Positions 34,100 to 46,149 of a stretch of 64,000 bases of DNA are shown here, one piece after another (the first letter of the stretch is position 1; every line of letters begins with the position of its first letter). The stretch is taken from the NCBI GenBank assembly GCA_028583685.1, contig JAMXIF010001210.1, forward strand, positions 10,151,468-10,215,467, written 5' to 3'. The notes beneath the pieces were generated by a model, which saw only the letters and a list, made by a program, of their open reading frames with translations, did no database searches and was not told the origin of the DNA. The translations under genes and the position numbers were made by a program. Source of the DNA: Petaurus breviceps papuanus. Its lineage: Eukaryota > Chordata > Mammalia > Diprotodontia > Petauridae.

Positions 34100-35640
34100 T
34101 GTATACTTACATATGTATATATTTCAAAATATGTTTTGTTGATATCTTTTTGTTTTTATACTGCCTACATTTCATAACAAATTTCTTTTGTTACAAAGAA
34201 TAAATTTAAATTTAGTCTCCAACCTTTGCAAAGAGGAGAGGAAGATGTTTCTCATGTTTCTTAACTGGTGCAATTATAATTTCACAGGAGTTTCAAATGT
34301 TTTGTCATAGTTGTTACTTTCATTTGTATTGTATTGTAATCATTAAATCTATTTTCTGGTCTGCCCACTTCATTTTGAATCTATTTATATGAATCTCATA
34401 TGATTTTATATTTTTTCTGTGTTCATCTTTTTTTTTTAATAGCACAGTAATATTAATGGGCATCTTTGTTTCAGGTTCTTTGCTACTGTAAGAATTTTGG
34501 TATATAGAAGCTTTTCTAATGAATTTTTTTGTCATTTTTGTAATTTTATAATTAAAAATTTTAAGTTTAAATACAAAATAAGAAAAGAAAAAAGAAATAA
34601 TATAAAATAAGAAAACAAAACATTGTCATGTGCACAGCAAACATGTAATATAATATAAAGCATAATATAATCATATTATATAACAATAAATATATAAATA
34701 ATATATAATAATATAAAGCAATACATTTCTATTTCAAGAAAACCTATATAATACATCCTACATATTGTATTCAGAGCTATCCATCTCTTCTTTACCTCCT
34801 TGTAGGTTTTATTTTGTTCTCTGGGGTATACTTTATATTTTGTTCTCCCCCATTACTGCCCTCCTCCCCCAAGAAGGTTACAATTAAGCATGGATATGGA
34901 TATACACATGTGAGCACACACATATATGTATGCATGTGTATATATATACATACACAGACATTCATACCTATACACAAACATAGGCATATATGCACTTACA
35001 TGTACATTCATATACATCTATGTAAGACCATATTCAACTTGTTTGTGCTATTTCTCTGAAGGTGGATAATATCTTCTTTCATAAGTCCAAGTCTTTCCAT
35101 ATTTTTTAAATCCACCAACTCATTATTTCCTACACCACAGTAATATTCCGCCCTTATACTGTCTATAGTTATTTTAGTCTAAAACAATATTAATATGGTT
35201 GAAATATAGTTTCCCTATTTTTCTCTTTGCATTAAATCTGTTTTAGCTTTAATTTTGTTTGAGATCACAATTACTACCCCTGCTTTTTTCCCTAATAAAT
35301 TCTACTCCTGATCTTTATTTTATGTGTATGTTTGTGTGTATCTCTTAGTCCTGATTCCTCCTGACTCCTTTACTTTACTTCTACCCTGCTAACTTGCCCT
35401 TCTATTACTTAGCCTACCACCCCTTGAAGAATCCCTCCCAATGATCTTCTTAGGTCATATGGCTAGCAGTGAAATTTTTGAGTTCTAGGAGTTTGGATAT
35501 TTTAGTTACTTTCTTTGCATAATTCCAAACTGCTTTCCAGAGTGACTGGACCAATTCAGAGAGCTACCAACACTGTATTAATGTGCCCACCGCATTTCAT
35601 TTCTCACTCATTAATTGGTATTCATCTAACATTTAGAATT
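34100..35640 (-). repeat. Old L1 fragments with a TA/CA microsatellite
   Basis: Degraded L1 in reverse: 34300-34540 (the 'ctgcccacttcattttgaa' block), 35040-35160 ('tgaaggtggataatatcttc', 'cacagtaatattccgccctt'), 35200-35340 ('gctttaattttgtttgagat', 'attactacccctgctttttt') and 35480-35630 ('cataattccaaactgctttc', 'cagagtgactggaccaattc'). A TATA/CACA tract occupies about 34895-35020. Intervening AT-rich parts are not assigned. Confidence 0.65.
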
Positions 35641-35644
35641 GGGT

Positions 35645-35765
35645 CCTCTTTAAGCCCAAGAATTGTTTCTGCCTTTAAAAAAAACTCTAGTATTTAACAT
35701 AGTGCATGGCACATAATAAATCCTTAATGAATGCTTATTTATTGTTGATTGATTCATTGATCATT
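35645..35765 (+). repeat. L2 3' tail
   Basis: 'gcccaagaattgtttctgcc', 'taacatagtgcatggcacat' and 'aataaatccttaatgaatgc'. Confidence 0.8.
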
Positions 35766-35869
35766 CTTTTTAAAAAAATTGCTAAGTTAGGGATGTCCTC
35801 CTATTAAAAATTTGCATTTAAAGGAAGGCATCAGAACTATTAGTGACTCAAAGTATTGTACATTCATAT

Positions 35870-36075
35870 GATAGTGGATTGTCTAGTCCAAACCCTTCCC
35901 AATAGAGTAATCCTTGATATAAAGTTATTCATCCTCTGTCTTATTATGTCTACTAATAACTCACTACTTTGAAAGGCAACAAATTACATTGCGAGATATT
36001 CCTGGATATTAGAAAATCTGTTTTGAACCCAAATCTTTATTAAATTGCTGCTTCTGGCTAGAGGAACAAGTTAAG
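35870..36075 (-). repeat. L3/CR1-type LINE fragment
   Basis: 'attgtctagtccaaaccctt', 'taactcactactttgaaagg', 'tagaaaatctgttttgaacc' and 'aaattgctgcttctggct' are reversed L3 3' sequence, heavily diverged. Confidence 0.65.
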
Positions 36076-36831
36076 AATAGTAAAAGGGGATTTGGAATGG
36101 AGCTGAAAGGCAAGAAGCACTATATATTGTCCAAAATAGAGCAGGGTCAAAATCAGGATAGTAATGAGGTGGTGAGTTAGACATGAGACATAGGATTGTC
36201 TAGAGTAGTTGTACATCTTGGTAATCAAGACATCAAGCCTGAGAAATAATTTCCTATGTTAAGTTTTGTAAGTATTTGTATATTTTTTATCATATACTAT
36301 TGGCTCTGCTGTTCAGCTTCCTATTAATTCTTTTGGGCTTCTGGTAACTCCCAGTCTTATTGTTCTTTGTGGCAAAGGCCTAAGATACCTCTCTCTCCTT
36401 GAGGCAAGAAAACAGGGCCTCACACTAAGAACTAGTGCTGTTTTTTTTTGTAATTTCATTATTTTCAGTTACAATTTTTTTCTTTCCTTTCACTCTCTCC
36501 CTTGCCTGCCGAGAATGCAAGAAATACAACACCAATTATACACATGAAGTCATTCAAAACATTTTTATATTAGTCATGTTCTGAGGGGAAGCAAAAAAAA
36601 GAGAAAAAAAATATGCTGCGATTTGTATTCTGAGTCAAGTAGCTCTTTGGAAGTAGGTAGCATTTTTTCATCATTAGTCTTTTGGAATTGTGGCAGATCA
36701 TTTTGATAAGAGTTACTAAGTCGTCACAGTTGATTATAATATTATTTACTATATACATTGTTTTCCTTGTTCTGCTCACTTTACTTTGCATTACTTCGTA
36801 AAAATCTTCTCAGGTTTTTCCAACATCACCT

Positions 36832-37424
36832 CCCTTGTTATTTTTTTTTTTTAGGCAATTGGGGTTAAGTACCGTGTTTCCCTGATAATAAGACACTCTT
36901 ATTAATTTTTTTGGACAGAAAAACACCAGAGGGCTTATTTTCAGGGGAGAGCTTATTTTAATGAACATTGACAGCAATTTTTATAAACAGGTAAATGTGA
37001 ACAAAAAAATGTACCTTTATTCAATAAGCAAATCACTGGGGAAGAACAGGATGACGCGCTCACTGCTGCAGCTCTGATTGGATGCAGCTCGGAGTGCGGC
37101 ATGCGTTTGGGGGGGGGACGGTGCATACAGAGGGTACCATAATGTAGCGTGTAGCGCAGGGGATCACCTTCACTACAGTAGCAATCTCAATGGGGCTTAT
37201 TTTCGGGGGAGGGCTTATTTTAGAGGAATCTTACAGAGTAAAGGAAGGGCTTATTTTCGGGATAGGTCTTATCGGGGAAACACGGTAACTTGCTCAAGGT
37301 TACATGGCCAGTTATTTTGTGTGGGTGCCAAGTATCTGAGGCCGGAACCAATCCTGGGTCTCTCGATGCCGGAGATGGCACTCTTACTCACTGTGCCACC
37401 TGGCCGTCCCACCTTGTCATTTTT
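36832..37424 (-). mobile_element. tRNA-derived SINE inside L1, itself split by a MITE
   Basis: SINE pieces at 36846-36871 and 37288-37410 join exactly as 'ggggttaagTAacttgctca' once the MITE is removed. The end is 'gccacctggccgtccc'. The flanks 'cccttgttattttt' (36832-36845) and 'accttgtcattttt' (37411-37424) look like a diverged target duplication. It is the same SINE variant as at 15.1 and 26.2 kb. Confidence 0.88.
36870..37287. mobile_element. Tc1/mariner-like non-autonomous DNA transposon (MITE)
   Basis: A 414-base element (36872-37285) with inverted ends CCGTGTTTCCCTGATAATAA on the left and, read in reverse, CCGTGTTTCCCCGATAAGAC on the right. It is flanked by TA on both sides (36870-36871 and 37286-37287) where an intact SINE would have one TA. 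A TA duplication points to the Tc1/mariner superfamily. No transposase frame is present; the 119-codon frame across it is fortuitous. A 30-base block beginning 'gggcttatttt' occurs near both ends in the same orientation (36931-36960 and 37193-37222). The centre is CpG-bearing and GC-richer than its surroundings. Confidence 0.88.
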
Positions 37425-40319
37425 TATAACACAATAGTATTCCATTACATTAATTAATTGTTCAGCCATTCCCCAAGTGGTGCATGTCTCCTCAATTTCC
37501 AGTTCTTCACAACCACAAACTATCTATCTATCTATCCACACACGTATTTGTATTTATGTTGGAGTCCTTTTCCTTTTTTTCTTTGATCTTTTTGGGGTGT
37601 AGACATAGTATGCAGATTTTTTTTTATAATCCTTTTAGCACACTTCTAAATTGTTTTCAATAATTGTTGGATTAGCTCACAGTTCCATCAGCAATTCATT
37701 GGTGTACTTATTTTCTCATATTTCCTCCAGCATTTGTTACTTTCATTTCTATTATTCCTGAACCATCTGATGGGTACGAGATACTTCAGAGTTGTTTTAA
37801 TGTGAATTTCTCCAATTTTTAATGACTTAGATTATTTTAATATGACTATTGATAACTTTGATTTCTTCCTCTGAAAACTACCTGTTCATAGGCTTTGACC
37901 TGTTACCATTTAGGGAATGGCTATTGTTATAAAGTTGGGTCATATTTGAGAATTGAGACCTTTATCAGAGTACCTTGATATAATTTTTCTTCCAGTTTCC
38001 TGCTTTTCTTTTAATTTTGACTTGGTTTTGTTTGAGCAAAACTTTTAAATTTAACGTCAATCAGTATTATCCATTTTATTTCCTCTGAACCTCTCTACTT
38101 ATTGTTCATAAATTCTTTGCCTATCCATAGATCTGATGAGTAATTTCTTCAATGCTCCACTAATTTGCCTATAATATTAATCTTCATGTCTAAATCACAT
38201 ATACATTTTGAACTTATCTTGTTATAGGTGTGAGAAGCTAATCTATGCCCAGTTTCTGACATACTACTTTCCAGTTTTCCCAGCAGTTTTTGTCACAGAA
38301 TGAGTTCTTGCCCCAGTAGCTGGGATCTTTGGGTTTATCAAACACTAGACTACTGTGCTTATTTGCCTCTGTATGTTGTGTATTCCTTTGATCAAACTAA
38401 TGTATTCCTTTGATCAAACACTATTTTCTTAGCCAATAACAAATTGTTTTGATGATTACCATTTTGTAGTATAATTGAGATCTGGTACGGATAGGCCCTT
38501 TCCCTTCACATTTTTATTTTCATTAATTCTCTTGATATTCTTGAGCTTTTGTTCTTCCAGATGAATTCTGTCATTTTTTTCTAGCTCTTTAAAATAATTC
38601 TTAAGTAGTTTGATTGATTTAGCACTAAATATGTAATTTATTGGTATTATCAATTTTATTATATTGGCTCAGCATACTCATGAACAATTAATATTTCTCC
38701 TTTTATTTAGATCTGTCTTTGTGTGAAAAGTGCTTTGTAATTGTGTTCATATAGTTCCTGTGTGTATCTTGACAGGTAGACTCCTATATGAAATTTCTTG
38801 TTTTCTTCTTGATGGTAATATAGAGAAATATTGATGATTTGTATGGGTTTATTTTGTATCCTGAAACATTACTAAAATTGTTAATTGTTTCACTAGTTTT
38901 TAGTTGACTCTCTAGGCTTCTCTAAGTATACTATCATATCCTCTGCAAAAACTGATAATTTTTTGTTGTCCTTATTCCTTCAATTTCTTTTTCATGTATT
39001 ATTACTATAACTACCATTTTTGTACAATGTTGAATGATGAGGGAGATAGTAGATATTCTTGCTTCACTCCTGATCTTATTGGAAGGGCTTCTAGTTTATT
39101 CCTTTTACAGAAAATGTTTCCTCTTGGTTTTAGGTAGATTCTAGTTATTATTTTAAGATAGGTTATATTTATTCCTTTCTTTTCTGGTGTTTTTAATAGT
39201 AATGAGTGTTGTAATGAGTAATGAACTTTTTGCCAAAAGCTTTTTCTCCACTTGTTGATATAATCATATGAATTTTCTGGGTTTTAAAATTGTTATAGTC
39301 AATTATGCTTGTAGTTTTCCTAATATTAAACCAGTCCTACATTTCTGGTTTAAGTTCAGTCTGGTCATATATTTGTGTAATCTCCTTGCTAAGTATTTTA
39401 TTTAAAATTTTTGCATTAATATTCATTAGGGAAGTTAGTCTATAGTTGTCTGTCTTTCTTTTTGCTCTCCCTGGGTTAGATATCAAAGTCATATTTGTGT
39501 CATAGAAGGGCTTTAGAAGGACTCCTTTGCCTAATTTTTTTCAAACGATTTATATAATGTTGGAATTAATTGTTCTTTAAATGTTTGATGGAATGCAGTT
39601 GTAAATCCATCTGGTCCTAGAATTTTTCTTTAGGGAACTCATTTATGGCTTGTTCAGTTTCTTTTTTCTAATAGGCTTATTGAAGTATTCAGAAATTTCC
39701 CCTTCTGTTAATCTGAGCAGTTTATATATATATTTTTTAATATTCATCCATTTCATCTAGATGGTCAGTTTTATTGACATACAGTTGGACAAAATAGCTC
39801 CTAATAATTGCTTTAGTTTTCTTTTCATTGTCAATTTACCTTTTTCATTTTTAATGCTGTTAATTTAGTTTTCTTCTTTAAAAAAGTAAAATTAGCCAGT
39901 AATTTATCCATTTTATTGTTTTCCCATGAAACCAGCTCCAAGTTCTATTTTCATTTATTTTTTAAATTCACTTTTATCAAGTTCTCCTTTGATTTTCAAT
40001 ATTTCCATTTTGGTTTTCAATTTGTTTTTCTAGTATTTTTTGTTTTTGGCTTGCCCAATTTGTTGATCTATTCTTTCTCTTTTTTTTTTAATCGATGTGT
40101 ATACAGGTATAAATTTCCCCCCAAGTCCTGCTTTGGCTACATCAAACAAATTTTGGTTTGTTATCTGTTGTCATCTTTCATGAAATTTCTATGGTTTGTT
40201 CTTTGACCCACTCACTCATTCTTTTCACTTAGTCATTAATACATTTTCTTAAATCCTTAAATTTTTTTTGCACTTTCTGATTGAAACTTTCTTTTCTTTG
40301 AAACTGAATTAATAGCTAC

Positions 40320-43010
40320 CCTCTCCTCTGCTGATTGTCCCTTGTCTCATGTTGAATTGTGCCAAGAGAAGCTGTCATTTTCTTTGTTCCACAGTGCCAG
40401 TTCTGGATCTGCCCTCTTCCAACATTGCCCAACAATCTTTTTCTTTGAGGTTTACTTCATTCTTCTGTAATATTTGGTCAATATCCTTATTGTTACTATA
40501 GTCTGGACTTCATGTCACTTTGCTTTGTTTCTCAAGGAATCTAATAGTTGGCTTATATCCTTTCTTTCCATTCCAGTCTGTGTCCTCATACTTGGGGACT
40601 TCAGTATACGCATTGTTAATCTCCCAAAATATCAACTTTCTAAATTCCCATAATATATTCCTTCATTCTAACTCAGCTACTCACAGTGATGGTTTTAGTT
40701 CTCATTACCATCCATAACTGGCAAATGTATGATTTGGAACTCTGAAATTTTACTCTGTGATCACAATTTCCTGTTCTTCCCACCCTCCTACCCTCTGTTT
40801 CTCCCCTGCAAACCCCTCACTCCCCCTACCCCACCCCCACCTAGGCTTTGTTTAAACCATAGCCACTGATTTCCTCCCTTCCCTAACTGTACTAGTCTAT
40901 TACTTCTGCTTTCACTTACTTTTCTTTCTTTAAAATCTTTACTCTGCAGTTGTCTAGTTCAGCTATAAACTATTTTCTACTCTTGATCCTCATCTTATCT
41001 ACCACCACTCAGGTCCTGCTGTTCCTCAAATCTAAATCATTGCCATTGTTTGCTTTCTTTGCTCATACTCCAATGCTCCTGAAAATTCCTAGAGGAAGTT
41101 ATTCCATTAGGTTGTCTGGCTACACTGCTCTCTACAAATTGGTGTGTCTTGTCTCAAATAGGGCATCATTGATACAAACTAATGCTTTTATTCTTCCTTA
41201 AATGACTCTATACAACTCTTTCCCCTAGTTATTCAGACTTTCTCTTCAAACCACTAATACCTCCTCCATTCACCTATCTTTCAAGATGTTCTTGTTTTCT
41301 ATTTTAATGAGAAAAGAATCCATTCCTCATGAAATTACCTCTTTGTTAAACTATAACTTAAAACCCTTCCACATCTCACCCTTTCCTATCCTTCTTTACT
41401 CCTGTCTCAGAGGAAGAATCAGAATTTCTTGTCAAAACCTGACAAGAACAAAAACTCTTAACTTTGTGCCTTTACTCCCATCTTCTCTCATCTCCTCCAA
41501 GAACTTGCCCCATTGATAATTCTCCATGTCTTATCTTCAGTTTTCTTCTATTTACCCTTTTCATCTAGCCTACAAATGTGCTCAGATCTACCCAATACTT
41601 TATAAAACTTTACTTGCTTATATAGTCCCTTTGAGCTGTTATTCTATATTGCTTCTCCCTTTTACAGCCAACATCCTAGAAAGAATTATATATATTCTCT
41701 CCCTTGCTACTTCCTTACTTATTAATTCTTTAGAATTTGGTGCTTAACTTTATCACTAAAATTGCTTTCTCACAGATTAAGAATGATCTTCTAGCTACTA
41801 AATCCAGTGGCATTTAAAAAAAAATCCTTATCCTTCTTGACTTTCTGAGGTTTTTGACAATGTTGAGTTTACCTTTTCTTGCTACCCTGGATTTGGTAAC
41901 ATTGTTTTCTTCTGATTCTTCAACCTCTCTAACCCATACTTATTCATCTCTTTTGCTGGATAATCATCTACCTCTGATCCCACTTAGGGAGGGTGTTTTT
42001 CAAGTTTCTGTCTTGGGCCCTTTTCTCTCTACAATTTCTCCCTTAATTATCTCTCAGCCTTCCTGAGATTAATTGTACTCTGCACAAATGACTTCAAAAT
42101 CTACATATCTGCCTCTAATCTCTGTTCTTAATTCCAATCTTACATCATTAACTGTCTGCTGAGATTCTCTTGAATATTCAAATATAGACATGTCCCAAGT
42201 AGAACTGGTTATCTTTTCCTTTAAAACTTCCCTCCAAGTTTTATTTGTTAGATTTGCAACCTTGGAGTTATCATTGATTCTTCCCATTTCCCTAACCCTC
42301 TTTATACTATTAGTTGCCAAGTTTTGTCTCTTCTATCTCCACAGCATTTTTCACATGTTTTCTTCTCTCAACTCATCCTACCACAACCTTATTTTAATTT
42401 CTCATCACTACTTGTCTGATTTGCTGTAATAGCCTCCTAACAGGTCTCCTTGCCTCTCTTCTCTTCTTTCTCCAATATATTCTCCAGTCAGCTGCTAAAG
42501 CAATCTGCTTAAGCCATGGAACTACTTGTTCAAAAGCCTTTAGTGATTCTATGCTAAAATACAACTTTTTTCAGCCAGGCTTTTAAGACACTATACAAAT
42601 TGACCTTAGCCCTTTCTGATCTTATTTCACATTCTCTATACCAACCAAATTGACCTATTTGCTGTTCTATGATGTTTATATTGAGTTTTTATATCCTCTT
42701 CAAGTTGTTCTTCATGCTTCCTTGACTTATAGGCCAGGAAGAATAGTAGGTAAACTCCTTATTCCTCATTCCCACTTCAGACCAGCATTTAGCAACCTCT
42801 CTTCAAAGACTCACTCCATTCATGTGACATTCTGTCCCTGTTTTAGTTGCTATAATCTATTGTGTGTCTCTCTCCTACTTTTCTTCTCTTCCCTTCTCCC
42901 CAATTCCAGTCATTCTCTGAACTTCTTCAAAGAGTTCACTGCCTGGCTCACAATCTTCATATCTACTGCCATTTTTGTCCTATAGTTGAGGACCTCAATA
43001 TTCAGTTTAA
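40320..43010 (+). repeat. Long L2 LINE copy (ORF2 to 3' region)
   Basis: About 2.7 kb of sense L2. It has endonuclease-side text ('gtcctcatacttggggactt', 'tgatcacaatttcctgttct'), then reverse-transcriptase blocks ('gacaatgttgagtttacctt', 'ttctgtcttgggcccttttc', 'actctgcacaaatgacttca', 'cttggagttatcattgattc') and 'caatatattctccagtcagc', 'tcaaaagcctttagtgattc'. The strand is pyrimidine-rich, so short open frames abound; none is intact, and this is a fossil LINE. Confidence 0.88.
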
Positions 43011-43012
43011 CA

Positions 43013-43260
43013 ATGTTTACTCAGTGCCACCTGTGTGCTCTTTGAGGCACTGAGTGGTGGGGATACAAAGACAAAAAGGAGATGATCACAAGTCTCACAT
43101 TCTACTCAAGGAAAATAACATGGAAGAATTAAGGGCCAGTGGTACTTAAGTGCCTTGTCCAAAATTACCCAAGTAGTAAGTGGCAGAACCAGGATCAAAA
43201 CTCACATCTTAGAACTCAAGTTCCCCATTGCTTCTACTGTACCGTGCATTTTCCCCTGTG
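43013..43260 (-). repeat. L2/MIR-type fragment
   Basis: 'caatgtttactcagtgccac', 'tggggatacaaagacaaaaa', 'aagtagtaagtggcagaacc' and 'actcaagttccccattgctt' in reversed order. Confidence 0.65.
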
Positions 43261-43286
43261 CTCAGACCTGGACTTTTAAGAATATT

Positions 43287-43428
43287 GGTGAGGGTGGCTA
43301 GGTGGCACAGTGAACAGAGTCAAATCTGGCCTCAGACACTCAACACTTACTAGCCGTGTGACCTTGGGCAAGTCACTTAAACCCAATTTCCCTGCCTTCC
43401 CCCCTCCAAAAAGCAAAAAAAAAAAATA
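43287..43428 (+). mobile_element. WSINE/WALLSI-type SINE, internally deleted
   Basis: The head 'gggtggctaggtggcacagt' joins directly to 'caaatctggcctcagacact' (the segment with the first part of the B-box region is missing), then 'gtgaccttgggcaagtcact' and an A tail. Confidence 0.88.
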
Positions 43429-43589
43429 TTTGTGGCAGCTATATGGAGATTGAATGGACAGAAAATAAAGAGAGGAGAGACTTGAAAAAGGGAGACTATA
43501 TAGGAAGCTCTTAACAATAGTTCAGGCAAGAAATCATCATCAGTGATGACTGCATGAGCAGAGATTCCATGATTATGTATAACATCCCC

Positions 43590-43895
43590 AAATTATTGTC
43601 ATGTAACCTCTTCTTGAAGCCCTCAAAGTGATGCTACCCACTGGTGCATCTTATTTCTGTACTTCACAGCTTTGATTCTGATTCATTTTTCCTTTACATC
43701 AAGCCTAAATTTATCTCTTTGCAACTTCCAGCTAGTGCTGCTAGTTGTTCCTGTGCTCTGAGTCAAGCAGAACAAGTCATACATATAACCCATCAAATAC
43801 TTGAAGACAACTAACTTGTCTCCTCTGAAGCTTCTTTTTGCCAGATTTCTCTCTCCAGTTCTTTCAAACAATATGAAGGAGTAGGTTCTGAAAAT
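43590..43895 (-). repeat. L3/CR1-type LINE fragment
   Basis: 'catcaagcctaaatttatct', 'ctttgcaacttccagctagt', 'gagtcaagcagaacaagtca' and 'aaatacttgaagacaactaa' are reversed L3 blocks. A TG/TA microsatellite follows at about 43925-43990. Confidence 0.85.
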
Positions 43896-44094
43896 CAAAA
43901 CAAATAGGTAGGGACTTAGATATGAGTATGTGCACACGTGTGTGTATGTGTGTGTGTATATACACATACATACTCTAATATATACATATATGCTTCCTCT
44001 TGCTGAAAGCATTTTCTGGTGGTCTTCCTGCATCACTCACCCTGTTGTTTCATCTCTCCACAAATTATATTGAATTTACTTATATGTATACACG

Positions 44095-44640
44095 TTATGT
44101 TCCCCTAGTAGGATGTAAACTCCTTGAGGGCAATCCCTTTTTTTCATTTTTGTCTCTGTAGCCCTAGTATAGTGCCTGACACATAGTAAGAGCTTAATAA
44201 ATAATTTTGTTGTTGAATTAGCAGAAAAAGCTAATGTGATCTTAAGCTACATTGACAGGTGTATTTTATAGGATTTGGGAAGTAATATTCCTACTGAACT
44301 TGATCTTGGTCAATCCACATTTGAAGTACTGTGTGCAGTTTTGGGTGCCAAATTTTACAAATGAAATTGATAGTCTTGATAGAACCATGACCATTCTAAA
44401 TGACATTTGTTGAAAGCATTGGAATTATCCAAGATAAGAGAAGACTTGGAATGGAACATGATAGCGGTCCTGAAATATTTTATGGGTTTTTAATGTGGAA
44501 GAGTAGTTTAATTTGGACTATGGAATGGTGCACATAAATGAGAAGTTAGCTTTGAGCCTCAGTGGATGACCTTGAATGTCATTCTAAGTAGTTTTGGTCT
44601 CATCTGGTAGGGAATGGGGAAACTTTGAATGATTTTAAGC
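44095..44640 (+). repeat. L2 tail followed by L3/CR1-type LINE
   Basis: 44095-44220: 'aggatgtaaactccttgagg', 'cctagtatagtgcctgacac'. 44225-44640: 'gaaaaagctaatgtgatctt', 'tttgaagtactgtgtgcagt' and 'gttttgggtgccaaatttta', an L3 part upstream of the ones usually retained. Confidence 0.8.
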
Positions 44641-45269
44641 CTAGAACGATTCTTAGAGAACAGTCAAACTTGTTCATTCTATTGATTAAAAAAAAAAAAA
44701 CATGAGGAAATTGAAAGGTGTTAAAGTGACTAGTTAATCTTTTAGTGGGGTGATATTGGAGAAATTTTTTTATGGTTGTTTAGACTTTTTAAGCATTTAA
44801 AATCAGTTAAGCATTTTATGTTTCTGTTACCATTAAGAAACCTTAAGATGTCAAATATATGTGGAAAAAGGTGGAAACAAATCGAAATTCTTTAAATCTA
44901 TACTGATATATTCAATGAAATCTGATGCATATAGTCTATATATCTACAGAATGCTGAAGATCTGGATGAAAAGTGCAGTTACTCGTTTAGTCTACTTGAT
45001 AAAATCCAAATAATTAATAATTCTTATTTATATCTGTATGTGCTATCATCACATAAATGTAGCTCCGTTCAGGGTTTTTTAATGTAACTCTCTGGGCTTT
45101 CTGGGGTTTCCTCTAGGAATGAAATGGGAAATAACAGTTGACTGATTGTAGAGGTGAAATATTCCAAATTGTTTGTGATGAAGTCATAAGCACTGAAGAA
45201 AATCTTTTCATGTTTAGACTATCCACCCACACTTTCCCTTGAATTGTATTATTTCTACTAATAATCATT
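44641..45269. other. Unassigned intron 2
   Basis: No gene or named repeat; one 12-base A run at about 44689. Confidence 0.5.
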
Positions 45270-45590
45270 ATATTTCATTGTTCTCTGAACCTCAGTTTCC
45301 TCATTTATAAAATAAGGATGATAATATTAATCCCTATTTCATGGCATTGTTGTGAATGTAAAGCACTGGACAAACCTTATGTTTGCAGGGTGTAGTTGTT
45401 ATTATTATTATTATTTTGCTTTTTTTTTTTTTTTGAGGGCAATTGGGGTTAAGTGACTTGCCCAGGTCACATGGCTAGTATTTGTGTTAAGTGTCTGAGG
45501 TCGCATTTGAACTCAGGTCCTCCTGACTCCAGGGCTGGTGCTCTATTCACTGCCCCACCTAGCTGCCCCTGTAGTTATTATTAATGCTGT
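45270..45590. repeat. MIR (+) with a WSINE (-) inserted
   Basis: MIR at 45280-45400: 'gaacctcagtttcctcattt', 'aaataaggatgataatatta'. SINE at about 45408-45569 in reverse: 'ggcaattggggttaagtgac', 'gaactcaggtcctcctgact' and the head 'cccacctagctgcccc'. 'tgtagttgttattatta' on the left and 'tgtagttattattaat' on the right are a probable target duplication. Confidence 0.88.
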
Positions 45591-45684
45591 TATTTACTTT
45601 ATACTTCAGCCAAACTGAACACTAACTGGAGTATTCTTTCCCCAGATGGAAATTTTCTTTACATTTTCATTCTTTTATTATAAT

Positions 45685-45830
45685 CTTACATTGATATATT
45701 TTGTTTTATACTTATTTGGGTCCATGTCTTATCCCTTTACTAAAATATAAGCTGCTTAAGTATAAGGGATCATCTTCTATTTATAATTCTCTTTCAATAC
45801 CTGGCACAATTCTTTGTGAGAAGTTTGTAG
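45685..45830 (+). repeat. L2 3' tail fragment
   Basis: 'aaaatataagctgcttaagt', 'ttcaatacctggcacaattc'. Confidence 0.65.
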
Positions 45831-46149
45831 AACTTTCTGTTGCGATTGAACCAACCCTGAGGAGGATGATAAAAATCATTTAATCCCAATTGAGCATTAC
45901 ATACCAGCATCATTGCAGTTATTTTATAGACATTTTATGCCAAGTACTCAGGTATTTAATAACAGGAGATAAGGATTAGATATCCTTGACATTATAGGGA
46001 TTATAAGAGTAAACTCTTAAGTGAATAGTCTGCCTTTACACAACTAAACTTCCCTTATAAGACAGTACAAGAATATCTGTGAAATAATGATCTATTCTTT
46101 TCAATCAATGGGAAATCAGTAAACATTTATGGAATATTTGTTTTGTGGC

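Larger units (their letters stand above)
36425..40260 (-). mobile_element. Long L1 LINE, antisense, with SINE and MITE nested inside
   Basis: Reversed L1 from its 3' end ('gttacaatttttttctttcc', 'atattagtcatgttctgagg', 'ttgttctgctcactttactt') through 'gtgtagacatagtatgcaga', 'tcagttctaccagc'-equivalent regions, 'tttcttagccaataacaaat', 'atattggctcagcatactca', 'gtgaaaagtgctttgtaatt' and 'aaccagtcctacatttctgg', to 'ctttggctacatcaaacaaa' near 40145. About 3.3 kb of L1 after removing the insertion at 36841-37410. Reading frames are broken throughout. Confidence 0.88.

Noticed and set aside
37078-37437. 119-codon frame over the MITE
   Set aside because: Created by the element's internal repeats and running into the SINE; no transposase motifs.
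40320-43053. Series of short + strand frames suggesting a gene cluster
   Set aside because: They are pyrimidine-rich shifted remains of one L2 LINE; none is conserved as a frame.
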